This document shows positions 1 to 7,811 of a DNA stretch of 37,930 bases, in pieces. The DNA lies in NCBI GenBank assembly GCA_026709935.1, contig JAPOSC010000072.1, positions 1-37,930 on the forward strand, written 5' to 3'. The position numbers were made by a program, and so were the translations under genes. How positions within the stretch are numbered: the stretch's first letter is position 1; every line of letters starts with the position of its first letter. The DNA is from Thiotrichales bacterium (lineage in GTDB: Bacteria > Pseudomonadota > Gammaproteobacteria > HK1). Below the pieces are notes generated by a model. It saw only the letters and a program-made list of their open reading frames with translations, was not told where the DNA came from and did no database searches.

Positions 1-2123
1 GTCTGGAATGCCATGAACACGGTGAAGACCACCAGAAAGTCGGCGACCGGGATGGCCGGCCGATCGGGCAGGGCCGTCGCGAGCAGCAGGACGGCGCCGG
101 CGAGGAACGGCAGGGCGGCGCCGAATGCCTGCAAGTGGCTTTCGGCCGCGCCCGCTTCCATTTCCGCCTTCTTCTGCGCGCGATATTCCCGCGCCCAGAC
201 CGCGAAGGCCGAGCCTTCGGCGGAATCGGTGCGCAGCTTGGACATGCCGCCGACCATCTGGAACAGATGTCCGGTGACTCGGCGAACGGCGGCGACCGCC
301 CGGGCGCAGGGAGCAATCCGGCGCAGTCCGAGCGCTGCCGTCACCATGAGGGACAGCAGGCCGAAGACCAGCGCCACGCCACCCAGCCCCGCGTCGTGAA
401 AGAAGATTACGACGAATACCGGCAGCAGGAACACGACCGAAAGTACTCCGTCGGCAACCACGCCCTGAGTCGCGTCGCGCAGATGCTGGAACGTCGTGCC
501 CCGCATGGCGAGATCGCCCACCGGATAGCGACGCAACACGCCGGGCGGCAAACGCAGCAGGCGGTCCCAGAATGCGGCCTCGGCCCGCGATACTACGCGC
601 GCTTCGAGGCGCAACAGTGCCATGTTGCGCAGGATGTGCAGCAACGCTCCGGCCGATGCCAGGGCGGCCAGGGCCATGCACACCGCATGGAGCAGGCCGG
701 GGTCGCGGTCGGGAATGGCCTGACCGGCCACGAGACCGAGCCCCAGGGCCGGGGCGAGCAGGATCAGGCCGCCGGGCAATCCCGCGAGCACCAGGCGCGT
801 CAGGTCGAGCTTCGAGCCGCTTCCGGCGATCCGGAACAGATCGGCCAGCCCGACGCCACGGGACGGCAGCGGCGGATAGAAAAGCCACGCCTCCTCGCTC
901 AGAGCGGCGGCGCGTTCGCTCGTCACCCGGCGGCGGTGCCGCTCGACGGGGTCGATCTCCCGGTAGCGTCCCAGCCGGCCCGGCAACAACGCCACAGGAC
1001 GGCCGTCCTCCTTGCGAAAGGCCAGCATCGCGTGACTGTCACCACGCCACCACCGGTGCGCATGGTCGAGGCGGACCCGCCTGGTGCGGACCCCGGATGC
1101 GTCGATCACGTCGTCCAGGCCGACGGGAGCGTCGGAAGCGCCGGCCCGGTCCGGAAACCTGAAGTCGATGCCCTCCTGGCGACCGATGATTCGCAGCGCC
1201 TCGAACAGCGCGGAATCGCCGGCGGCGCCATCGTCGGGCCGCCGGTCGTACAGGTTGAACAGTCGTCGCCGGGCGGACTCTTCGTCAGTGCGACGGCTGC
1301 GCGCGCGCGCTCTCTCCAGATTTGCCTGATCGACGACGGCCAGACTCCGATCGAGCCGCATGAGGGCGAAGGCGGCGGCGTGGAACGATGCGAGGGCGCC
1401 GAGCAGGAGCCCCTCCCCGGCCAGAGCTTCGGACGAGCGCACGTCGAATGGGGCGGCATCAAGCAGGGTGAGCCAGCTCACCGGAGTCAGCGGCACCGCC
1501 ACCGCGTGGTCATGATCGTGATCGGGGCCGTCCTCGGGGTCGGGCCCAGGACCGGGCCCGGGATCGTGATCCGGCCCGTGCTCGGCGGGATCGATCAAAT
1601 CCAGGTACAGACCCGCTCCCGCCCTCAGCTCCGAGATCCACACCACGCCGCGCCGGGCCGCCAACGTCTGCCGTTGCGCCGGCAATACCTGTTCGGGTTC
1701 GACGAGCGCATCCGGGCGCGGCCGGTTCACGACGCCGCGAACCAGCGTCTCCGAAAGGTCGGAGAGCCACGCATCGACCTGCGCCGCAAGCTCGACGGGC
1801 TGAATCTCACCGAGATGGGCCACCGGCAGTCGTCGCATCGTCGTGCCCGGCAACCCCTTTGCGATCAGGGCGAGAGTCGTGTCTCCGTCCTGCGGCGGGA
1901 CCCCGGGCAGCAGCCGGCCGGCGCCGGCCCGCAGCAGGTGCTGGGGGGCCGAGTGCTGCACGCCGTCACGGGTTTCGACCAGAAACAGGTCGACCGCGCC
2001 TTCGTCGATGAACCAGAAGCAGTCCGGATCGTCCAGCTCGGCCGGAAGATTGCCGGCGCAGGCGACACGCGTCCCGGCTCGGGCGGCGAGGTCGGCGAGC
2101 GAACGACGTTCGGGCGACGTCAC
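1..2123 (-). CDS. NHLM/NHLP-type peptide export ABC transporter, second subunit (partial, 3' end outside window)
   Basis: The frame is open from a GTG at 2123 to the window edge, about 707 codons. The GTG lies four bases after the stop of the C39-type transporter gene, so the two are co-transcribed and probably translationally coupled. The first ~85 residues contain WFIDEGAVDLF, which resembles the cyclic-nucleotide-binding-like fold at the N-terminus of this family. A His/Asp/Pro/Gly-rich stretch lies near residues 181-207. Several hydrophobic segments follow from about residue 430, for example LVLAGLPGGLILLAPALGLG and VVFLLPVFVVIFFHD, as expected of an ABC membrane domain. The ATPase domain would lie outside the window. 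In known NHLP systems this protein pairs with the C39 transporter and an HlyD adaptor to export a RiPP. The start could also be a later in-frame codon. Family assignment rests on context and architecture. Confidence 0.8.
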   Translation of the reverse strand, partial: MTSPERRSLADLAARAGTRVACAGNLPAELDDPDCFWFIDEGAVDLFLVETRDGVQHSAPQHLLRAGAGRLLPGVPPQDGDTTLALIAKGLPGTTMRRLPVAHLGEIQPVELAAQVDAWLSDLSETLVRGVVNRPRPDALVEPEQVLPAQRQTLAARRGVVWISELRAGAGLYLDLIDPAEHGPDHDPGPGPGPDPEDGPDHDHDHAVAVPLTPVSWLTLLDAAPFDVRSSEALAGEGLLLGALASFHAAAFALMRLDRSLAVVDQANLERARARSRRTDEESARRRLFNLYDRRPDDGAAGDSALFEALRIIGRQEGIDFRFPDRAGASDAPVGLDDVIDASGVRTRRVRLDHAHRWWRGDSHAMLAFRKEDGRPVALLPGRLGRYREIDPVERHRRRVTSERAAALSEEAWLFYPPLPSRGVGLADLFRIAGSGSKLDLTRLVLAGLPGGLILLAPALGLGLVAGQAIPDRDPGLLHAVCMALAALASAGALLHILRNMALLRLEARVVSRAEAAFWDRLLRLPPGVLRRYPVGDLAMRGTTFQHLRDATQGVVADGVLSVVFLLPVFVVIFFHDAGLGGVALVFGLLSLMVTAALGLRRIAPCARAVAAVRRVTGHLFQMVGGMSKLRTDSAEGSAFAVWAREYRAQKKAEMEAGAAESHLQAFGAALPFLAGAVLLLATALPDRPAIPVADFLVVFTVFMAFQ

Positions 2124-2127
2124 GGAC

Positions 2128-4362
2128 TCAACCCGTGCTCACCAGCTTGAAGTAGGTGCCACCCTCGTCCGCCATCAGCGTCTCGTGGGTGCCGCGTTGC
2201 ACCTCCACCCCCTTGTCGAGCACGATGATCTCGTCGCAGTCCCGGATCGTGCTCAGACGATGGGCGACGATGAGGCAGGTCACGCCCCGGCGGCGCAGGG
2301 CGTCGTCGACGCGCTGTTCGGTGGTGGCGTCGAGCGCACTGGTCGCTTCATCCAGAACCAGCACGGTGGGATTGCCGACCAGCGCCCGCGCGATCTCGAG
2401 CCGCTGGCGCTGACCGCCGCTGAAATTCGAGCCGCCTTCGTCCACCGGCGTCGCGTAGCCGAGCGGACGGCTGAGGATTTCGTCATGGATACATGCGTCG
2501 CGCGTCGCGCCGAGGATGGCCTCGTCGGGAACCGCCGGATTCCACAGGGTGAGGTTGTTGCGCACGGTATCGGAGAAGAGCACGACCTCCTGGTCGACCA
2601 TCGACACGGAACGCCGCAGGACCTCTTCCGGAATCCGGTGACGGGGATGGCCGTCGAACAGGATGTCGCCGGACCAGGGCTGATGGACACCGGACACCAG
2701 GCGCGCCAGGGTCGATTTTCCGGAGCCGCTGGGACCGACCACCGCGACTCGCTGGCCCGGTCGAACCGTGAGGCTGAAGTTCTCGATCAGCGGCGCCCGG
2801 CTGCGGTTGTAGCCGAAGGTGATGTTGCGCAGCTCCACCTGACCGGCGAGCTGCAAACGTCCGTTGAAGGTGGGGATCGAATCCACTTCGGGGCGACGAA
2901 GCGCGAGGCCGGAATCCTCCGCCGATTTCGTGATGTCTTCCAGACGGCTCATGTCCGCTTCGAGCGCCTGACGCCGATCGGCGAACTCGGCCAGCCGGCC
3001 GATGGGCGCCAGGAACATGATCGCCAGGAACCAGAAGCCCACCAGCGTGCCAAGGGTAAGCTCGCCGGCCATGACCCGAGGCGCCCCGAAAGCGAGGATG
3101 GCGACGCTGCCGAAGGCCATGAGCAGGCCCGGGATGGCCGCATTGACATGGCCGAGCTCCGCATCGCGATGGCGGGCGTTCAGCGCGCTGGCCTGCCGGC
3201 CGCTCCAGCGCGAGAAGAACTGGCTGTCGGCCGCGGTCATCCGGAGACCTTCCACCTGTTGCAGCATGAGCATGCCGAGCCCGAGCAGATCCCCCTGCTC
3301 GCGCCGCAGCGCGTGGCTTCGGTCCAGCCTGATGCGCGCGATGGCCCGCATCAGCACCCAGTTCAGCCCCGCCAGTGCGAGCACGATCAGCGCCAGCCGG
3401 ACATCACAGGCCAGCATCACCGCAAGAAAGACAACCCCCATCACGCTCTCGATCGCAAGGGCGAGAAACCGCTCCGACAGGCTCACGGCGATCTGGTCGA
3501 CCGACTGGACACGCCCTGCCAACTCGCCGGCCAGCCGGTGGTTGAAGAACTCCACCGGCAGACGCAGCAAGCGCGAGACACAGCGGTTCGCGGCCACGAC
3601 CGCAGTGCGGACGGCCAGGCGTTTGAGGCACAGTTGCCGAAGCCAGGTGAGGCCGTAGATCAGCCCCGCGGTCGCGGCCAGCACGCCGGCCGCGAGAAGG
3701 CCCCAAGGCTCACCTTCGCCCAGCACCCGATCCACGAACAGGGCGAGCATCGCTGGAAAGAGCAGGAACAGCAGGGCCAGCATCAGCCCGCATGCGACCA
3801 CCCGGACCAGCGCGCCCCGGGCATCGCCCAGCCAGAACGGCAACTGCTGCAGGAAGGTCGGGCGCGCGCCGCCGGGCTCGAAGTCCGGCCCGGGCGCGAA
3901 TTGCAGCGCGACCCCGGACCAGCCCTTTTCGAACTCCTCGGCGGTGAGGGTGCGGCGGCCCACCGCGGGATCGTTGAGGAAGAAGCGCCGGCGGTCGAAA
4001 CCTTCGAGGACGACGAAGTGGTTGAACTCCCAGAACAGGATCAGCGGCAGCGGCAATCTCCGGAGCTGGTTCGGCCCGATCATTCGCCCCGAACATTCGA
4101 GTCCGTAGTGCCGGGCGGCGCGCCGGATGCCGGCGGCGGTCGAGCCGTCGCGGCTGACCTCGCACTTGTCACGCAGCTCGCCGAGCGGCACCCAGCGACC
4201 AAAATGCGCGAGCACGCTGCCGAGACATGCAGCGCCGCACTCCGTGACATGCGACTGCAATACGAGGGGGGTGGTGAGCCGCCTTCGTTCGGGCGCGGCG
4301 GCGGCTTTCTTCGCCGGAGCGCCGGGCCGACTCCCACCGGACGAGGCCACCGACGAGGCCAT
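2128..4362 (-). CDS. NHLP-family peptide exporter: C39 peptidase, ABC permease and ATPase in one chain
   Basis: This 744-residue protein has the full bacteriocin-exporter architecture. Residues ~30-160 form a C39 cysteine protease with QSHVTECGAAC (Gln36, Cys42), FNHFVVLEGF (His115) and LNDPAVG (Asp131), the complete catalytic set that cleaves double-glycine-type leaders. Residues ~180-460 carry the hydrophobic ABC membrane domain. The ATPase domain has Walker A GPSGSGKST (543-551), signature FSGGQRQRLEIARAL, Walker B VLVLDEATSALD and the H-loop VAHRLS. All key residues are present, so it looks functional. The ATG directly abuts the stop of the HlyD-like gene, and the second ABC gene follows after four bases. 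An Ala/Pro-rich leader of about 28 residues precedes the protease. Its substrate is unknown because no precursor gene is visible nearby. Confidence 0.93.
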   Translation of the reverse strand: MASSVASSGGSRPGAPAKKAAAAPERRRLTTPLVLQSHVTECGAACLGSVLAHFGRWVPLGELRDKCEVSRDGSTAAGIRRAARHYGLECSGRMIGPNQLRRLPLPLILFWEFNHFVVLEGFDRRRFFLNDPAVGRRTLTAEEFEKGWSGVALQFAPGPDFEPGGARPTFLQQLPFWLGDARGALVRVVACGLMLALLFLLFPAMLALFVDRVLGEGEPWGLLAAGVLAATAGLIYGLTWLRQLCLKRLAVRTAVVAANRCVSRLLRLPVEFFNHRLAGELAGRVQSVDQIAVSLSERFLALAIESVMGVVFLAVMLACDVRLALIVLALAGLNWVLMRAIARIRLDRSHALRREQGDLLGLGMLMLQQVEGLRMTAADSQFFSRWSGRQASALNARHRDAELGHVNAAIPGLLMAFGSVAILAFGAPRVMAGELTLGTLVGFWFLAIMFLAPIGRLAEFADRRQALEADMSRLEDITKSAEDSGLALRRPEVDSIPTFNGRLQLAGQVELRNITFGYNRSRAPLIENFSLTVRPGQRVAVVGPSGSGKSTLARLVSGVHQPWSGDILFDGHPRHRIPEEVLRRSVSMVDQEVVLFSDTVRNNLTLWNPAVPDEAILGATRDACIHDEILSRPLGYATPVDEGGSNFSGGQRQRLEIARALVGNPTVLVLDEATSALDATTEQRVDDALRRRGVTCLIVAHRLSTIRDCDEIIVLDKGVEVQRGTHETLMADEGGTYFKLVSTG

Positions 4363-5253
4363 TCAGGACCGCCCGGGGAGGAACAGCTCGACCGGCGAGT
4401 GCCGACCGAGTTCGATGCGTACCCGGCACGCGGCGCCGTCCGCCGCATCGAAGCCGGATGCTGCATCGACCACGATATCGACCCGGCGGAAAGACACGGG
4501 AACGGCGGGCTCCAACCGCGCGAGCCAGTCCGGCAGCGTTCCGGTGCTCACCCGGGCGACGATTCCCGGCCACGGTTGCGTCCCGCCGCCGGGCAAGCCG
4601 ATTTCCACGGATGCCTCCATGCCGGGCCGGATACGGTTCGCGGTCGAGTGGTCGACGCGGAGCACCGCCTCGAGGGCCCGGTCGGCGACCTCACGGATCT
4701 GCGCGACGGCGGCGCCCGCCGGCAGGTAGGCGCCGGGCGCGGACGACAGGTCGACGACCACCCCGGCCAGCTCGCTGACGATCGTCTGCCGTACCGTGCG
4801 CCTCGCCTCCATTTGCAGTCGGGACGCCTCGGCCGAGGCGAGCGCGGGCGACAACGCGGCGCCGTCTCCGCCCGCCGTCCGAGCCTGCAACCGGAGCAGA
4901 TTCGTCCGATCGCGCAGTGCCGTCAGCTCACGCTCCAGTCCCGGCACACTCTGGCGCGCAATGGCCTGGCCGGCCCGCACGCGATCCCCCGGGGCGACGA
5001 GATACTCCAGAAGCTGGCCCGGCTCCTGCGTGACCGCGGCGTGGCGTTCGCCGGGAGCGATCAGCACTCCGTCGAGGATCACGCTGCGCACGATGGCGCC
5101 GAAGAAGAGCCAGACCGCGAACGCGAGAACGACCAGCCCGATGCCACCGATCGCCAGGCGCTCATGCGGCGCGGTGATCGTCAGAAGATGGTCGAGCTGC
5201 TGTCGCTCGTTCTTGGCCTCGGCGGCCGCTTTGAGAAACGGATTGTTGACCAA
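4363..5253 (-). CDS. HlyD-like secretion adaptor of the NHLP/NHLM export system
   Basis: This 296-residue protein has one membrane segment near residues 32-55 (LAIGGIGLVVLAFAVWLFFG), with a short cytoplasmic N-terminus and a long periplasmic part. It contains the lipoyl/barrel-sandwich hallmarks of membrane fusion proteins: GVLIAPGERHAAV, then LLEYLVAPGDRVRAGQAIA, a short coiled region, then AGVVVDLSSAPGAYLPAGAAVAQI. It would bridge the ABC exporter to the outer envelope. The start is a TTG at 5251-5253, the only start codon after the in-frame TAG upstream; an AGGGG ribosome-binding sequence sits about nine bases before it. The stop abuts the ATG of the C39 transporter, giving a three-gene operon with this gene first. 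Hedge: it is short for HlyD but normal for the NHLM adaptor subfamily. Confidence 0.85.
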   Translation of the reverse strand: MVNNPFLKAAAEAKNERQQLDHLLTITAPHERLAIGGIGLVVLAFAVWLFFGAIVRSVILDGVLIAPGERHAAVTQEPGQLLEYLVAPGDRVRAGQAIARQSVPGLERELTALRDRTNLLRLQARTAGGDGAALSPALASAEASRLQMEARRTVRQTIVSELAGVVVDLSSAPGAYLPAGAAVAQIREVADRALEAVLRVDHSTANRIRPGMEASVEIGLPGGGTQPWPGIVARVSTGTLPDWLARLEPAVPVSFRRVDIVVDAASGFDAADGAACRVRIELGRHSPVELFLPGRS

Positions 5254-5717
5254 ACGAGCTTGCCCCTGGCGACCATTCTCGAACGTAACCGACGCTGCCG
5301 TACCCTACCCGCGTTCCCGGCCTCGCTCAAACTTGCGAAGCGGTTCTTCGCAGAGCCAGAGATGGCCGTCCCTGTCCCGAGCCGGAGTCTCACGGCCAGG
5401 TCTGAACGGGAAACGGCAGTCAGCCGGATCATGGCCAAGGGCCGCTACGGGTGCCATCAGGGGCGCCGCCTTGACGCGGTGATGGTCATGCCAATAATGA
5501 AACCGGCCCGCGCGCGAGGTCTCCGATCGTCGCATGCGGCCGGATGGGCTGGAGCATCGGAACCCGGAACCGCAATCCCCGCCAGGCTGGAACCCGCGCT
5601 CCAAATCACCCCTCGAATGGATGCTCCGCCGGAGGCCGAAACCTTGCTGGAATCACACCGCGTGACGGCCTCTCGCGCCGGCGGCGGAACTCGCCGGACC
5701 CGGGAGGGAGTTGCGAC
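5254..5717. other. Divergent intergenic region between the peptide-export operon and hyuAB
   Basis: These 464 bases separate the first export gene (minus) from hyuA (plus) and should hold both promoters. Open frames on both strands were read for a NHLP or Nif11-type precursor. The frames at 5305-5604 and 5181-5438 (minus) are Arg/Pro/Ser-rich, show no leader-like helix or double-glycine site, and look like non-coding readings. One perfect hairpin is annotated separately at 5334-5352. A near-palindrome CTCCGCCGGAG lies near 5624-5640. No convincing -35/-10 pair could be chosen by eye in this GC-rich DNA. Confidence 0.5.
5334..5352 (-). promoter_or_regulatory. Hairpin in the leader of the export operon
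   Basis: TGCGAAG and CTTCGCA form a perfect 7-bp stem with a 5-base loop, 81 bases before the HlyD-like TTG start. On the minus strand it is followed by AGTTTGAG, not by a T-run, so it is not a standard terminator. It could be an operator or an mRNA leader structure. Role is inferred only. Confidence 0.35.
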
Positions 5718-7811
5718 ATGACTTATCGAGTCGGGGTCGACGTCGGCGGGACGTTCACCGATTTCTGCGCGTTCGACGAACGCACCAACGCGCTCCACAC
5801 CCTGAAGGTGCCGTCCACGCCGGACCGGCCGGGCGACGAAGTCATGCAGGGCATCGCGGCGCTGCGCGAGCGCTTCGGCGTCGCGCCCAAGCGCATCACT
5901 TGGTTCACCCACGGCACCACGGTGGGGGTGAACACGGTGATCGAGCGCAAGGGCGTCCGGCTCTGCCTGTTCACCACCCGGAACTTCGTGGATGTGCTGG
6001 AGGTGGCCCGGCTCAAGATGCCCGACCCCTACGACCTGCACTCGAAACGGCCCGACCCGCTCGTCCCGCGGGACCGGGTCATCCCCGTCGACGAGCGTGT
6101 GCGGGCCGACGGCGCCGTGGAGCTTGCGGTGGATCGGGACAGCGTCGAGGCCGCGGTGGCGCACGCGAGAGCGCTCGGGGCCGAAGGCATCGTCATCGCC
6201 TTCATCAACGCGTACCGCAACCCCGCGAACGAGCACGCCGCGAAGGCCATGATCGAGCCGCTCGCACCGGATCTTCCGGTGTTCTGCTCCAGCGACGTCT
6301 GGTCCATCATCCGCGAGTACGAACGCACCACCACCACCGTCATCCACGGCTACGTGCAGCCGCGCGTGGCGCACTACCTCGATTCCCTGCAACGGGCGCT
6401 CGCCGAGGCCGGCGTCCCCGCCGATCCGCTGTTGACGAAGTCGAACGGCGGGGTGATGAGCGCCGAACTCGGCAAGAGCGCCTGCGCGCAGATGATCCTC
6501 TCCGGTACCGCCGCCGGCGTCATCGGCGCGAGCTTCGTCTCGAAGCTCTCCGGCTTCGGCAACACCATGAGCGTCGACATCGGCGGCACCAGCGCCGACA
6601 TCGCGTTCATCCGCGACGGCATGCCGCAGTACGGCGTCGGGGAAATGATCGGCGAATTCTCCATCTACATCCCCTCCGTCGCCGTCACCTCCATCGGCGC
6701 CGGGGGCGGCTCCATCGCGTGGGTCGACGATCTCGGGGTGCTCAAGGTCGGCCCGGAGAGCGCGGGCTCGACGCCGGGCCCCGCCTGCTACGGGCGCGGC
6801 GGCGAGCGCCCCACCATCACCGACGCGTTCGCGGTACTCGGGTACATCGGGCAGTTCGAGCTGGACAACAGCGCCATCTCCATCGATGCGGACCGGGCCC
6901 GCACCGCGGTGGACACGGTGGCGACCCGCATCGGGCGGGGGACCGAGGAAACTGCCCAGGCCATCGTGGACATCGCCGTGTCCGGCATGTACGTGGAGGT
7001 GAGCAAGCTCCTCTCCCGCGACGGCATCGACCACCGCGAGTTCGCGATGCAGGCGTTCGGCGGCGCCGGCCCGATGCTCGCGTGTTTCCTCGCGAGGGAG
7101 CTCGGCATGACCCATGTGGTGATTCCACCCACCCCGGGCGTGCTGAGCGCGCTCGGCGGGCTCATCGCCGACATCAAGAACGACTTCATCGCCACCGTCT
7201 TCGTCGATCTCGAAGAGGAGGCGATGTCCGCCGTACGCGACACCTGGGCCGATCTGAGAAGCCAGGCGGTGCAATGGCTGCACGAAGAGCAGGGATACCG
7301 GGGTGACTACCGCCTCGTGTACTCCGCGGACATGCGCTATCGGGGTCAGTCCTACGAGATCGAGACCGAAATCGACCCCGCGCACGTCGAGCGGGGAGAC
7401 ATCGCGGGCATCGCCGAGGCGTTCCACCGTCGCCACGAACAGGTCTACGAGCACGCGGATCGTGAGGCCGCGGTGCAGCTCATCAACCTGCGCATGGTGA
7501 TCATCGGCTCGAGCCCGAAGCCGGAGTTTCCGGAGTCCCCGTGCCTGGTGGATGCCACGCCGGAGCCGGCGCGGCGCCTGCAAGTGTTCATGGCGGGAGC
7601 GCGGCGCCACGTACCGCTGTACATTCGCACGGAACTCGCGCCCGGCCACCGCTTCGCCGGCCCCGCGGTCGTTGCCCAGAACGACTGCACCACCTGCATT
7701 CCGGACGGACTCGACGGTAGGGTGGATGGCTTCGGCAACCTGATCCTCACTCCCAACCCCGCCGTCCCGCCGTCCGCATCAGGAGCGATCCCGTGCCCAT
7801 CGATCGCGTGA
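5718..7811 (+). CDS. hyuA: Hydantoinase/5-oxoprolinase family subunit A
   Basis: The 697-residue product has the HyuA architecture. An ASKHA-type ATPase begins with GVDVGGTFTDF (Asp8) and has a second phosphate-binding motif SVDIGGTSAD (Asp287). A conserved Gly-rich stretch SIGAGGGSIAW follows, then STPGPACYGRGG. These subunits couple ATP hydrolysis to opening of cyclic amides (N-methylhydantoin, 5-oxoproline) or, in relatives, to carboxylation of ketones. The substrate here cannot be told from sequence. The ATG at 5718 is chosen because GGGAG lies seven bases upstream and the conserved N-terminus starts at once; the frame is open further upstream but reads as non-coding. The stop overlaps the start of hyuB by 19 bases, so the two subunits are probably translationally coupled. 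Length is normal for the family. Confidence 0.93.
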   Translation: MTYRVGVDVGGTFTDFCAFDERTNALHTLKVPSTPDRPGDEVMQGIAALRERFGVAPKRITWFTHGTTVGVNTVIERKGVRLCLFTTRNFVDVLEVARLKMPDPYDLHSKRPDPLVPRDRVIPVDERVRADGAVELAVDRDSVEAAVAHARALGAEGIVIAFINAYRNPANEHAAKAMIEPLAPDLPVFCSSDVWSIIREYERTTTTVIHGYVQPRVAHYLDSLQRALAEAGVPADPLLTKSNGGVMSAELGKSACAQMILSGTAAGVIGASFVSKLSGFGNTMSVDIGGTSADIAFIRDGMPQYGVGEMIGEFSIYIPSVAVTSIGAGGGSIAWVDDLGVLKVGPESAGSTPGPACYGRGGERPTITDAFAVLGYIGQFELDNSAISIDADRARTAVDTVATRIGRGTEETAQAIVDIAVSGMYVEVSKLLSRDGIDHREFAMQAFGGAGPMLACFLARELGMTHVVIPPTPGVLSALGGLIADIKNDFIATVFVDLEEEAMSAVRDTWADLRSQAVQWLHEEQGYRGDYRLVYSADMRYRGQSYEIETEIDPAHVERGDIAGIAEAFHRRHEQVYEHADREAAVQLINLRMVIIGSSPKPEFPESPCLVDATPEPARRLQVFMAGARRHVPLYIRTELAPGHRFAGPAVVAQNDCTTCIPDGLDGRVDGFGNLILTPNPAVPPSASGAIPCPSIA

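Noticed and set aside
5305..5604. 99-codon minus-strand frame as a RiPP precursor for the export operon
   Set aside because: It has no leader-like helix, no double-glycine-type cleavage site and a composition like non-coding GC-rich DNA.
1843..5721. Very long plus-strand open frame (1292 codons)
   Set aside because: It is antisense to the intact export operon, whose minus-strand proteins have complete catalytic motifs; long antisense frames are common in GC-rich DNA.
5457..7649. Long minus-strand open frame opposite hyuA
   Set aside because: Composition is His/Asp/Arg/Gly-rich without family features, while hyuA on the plus strand is clearly real.
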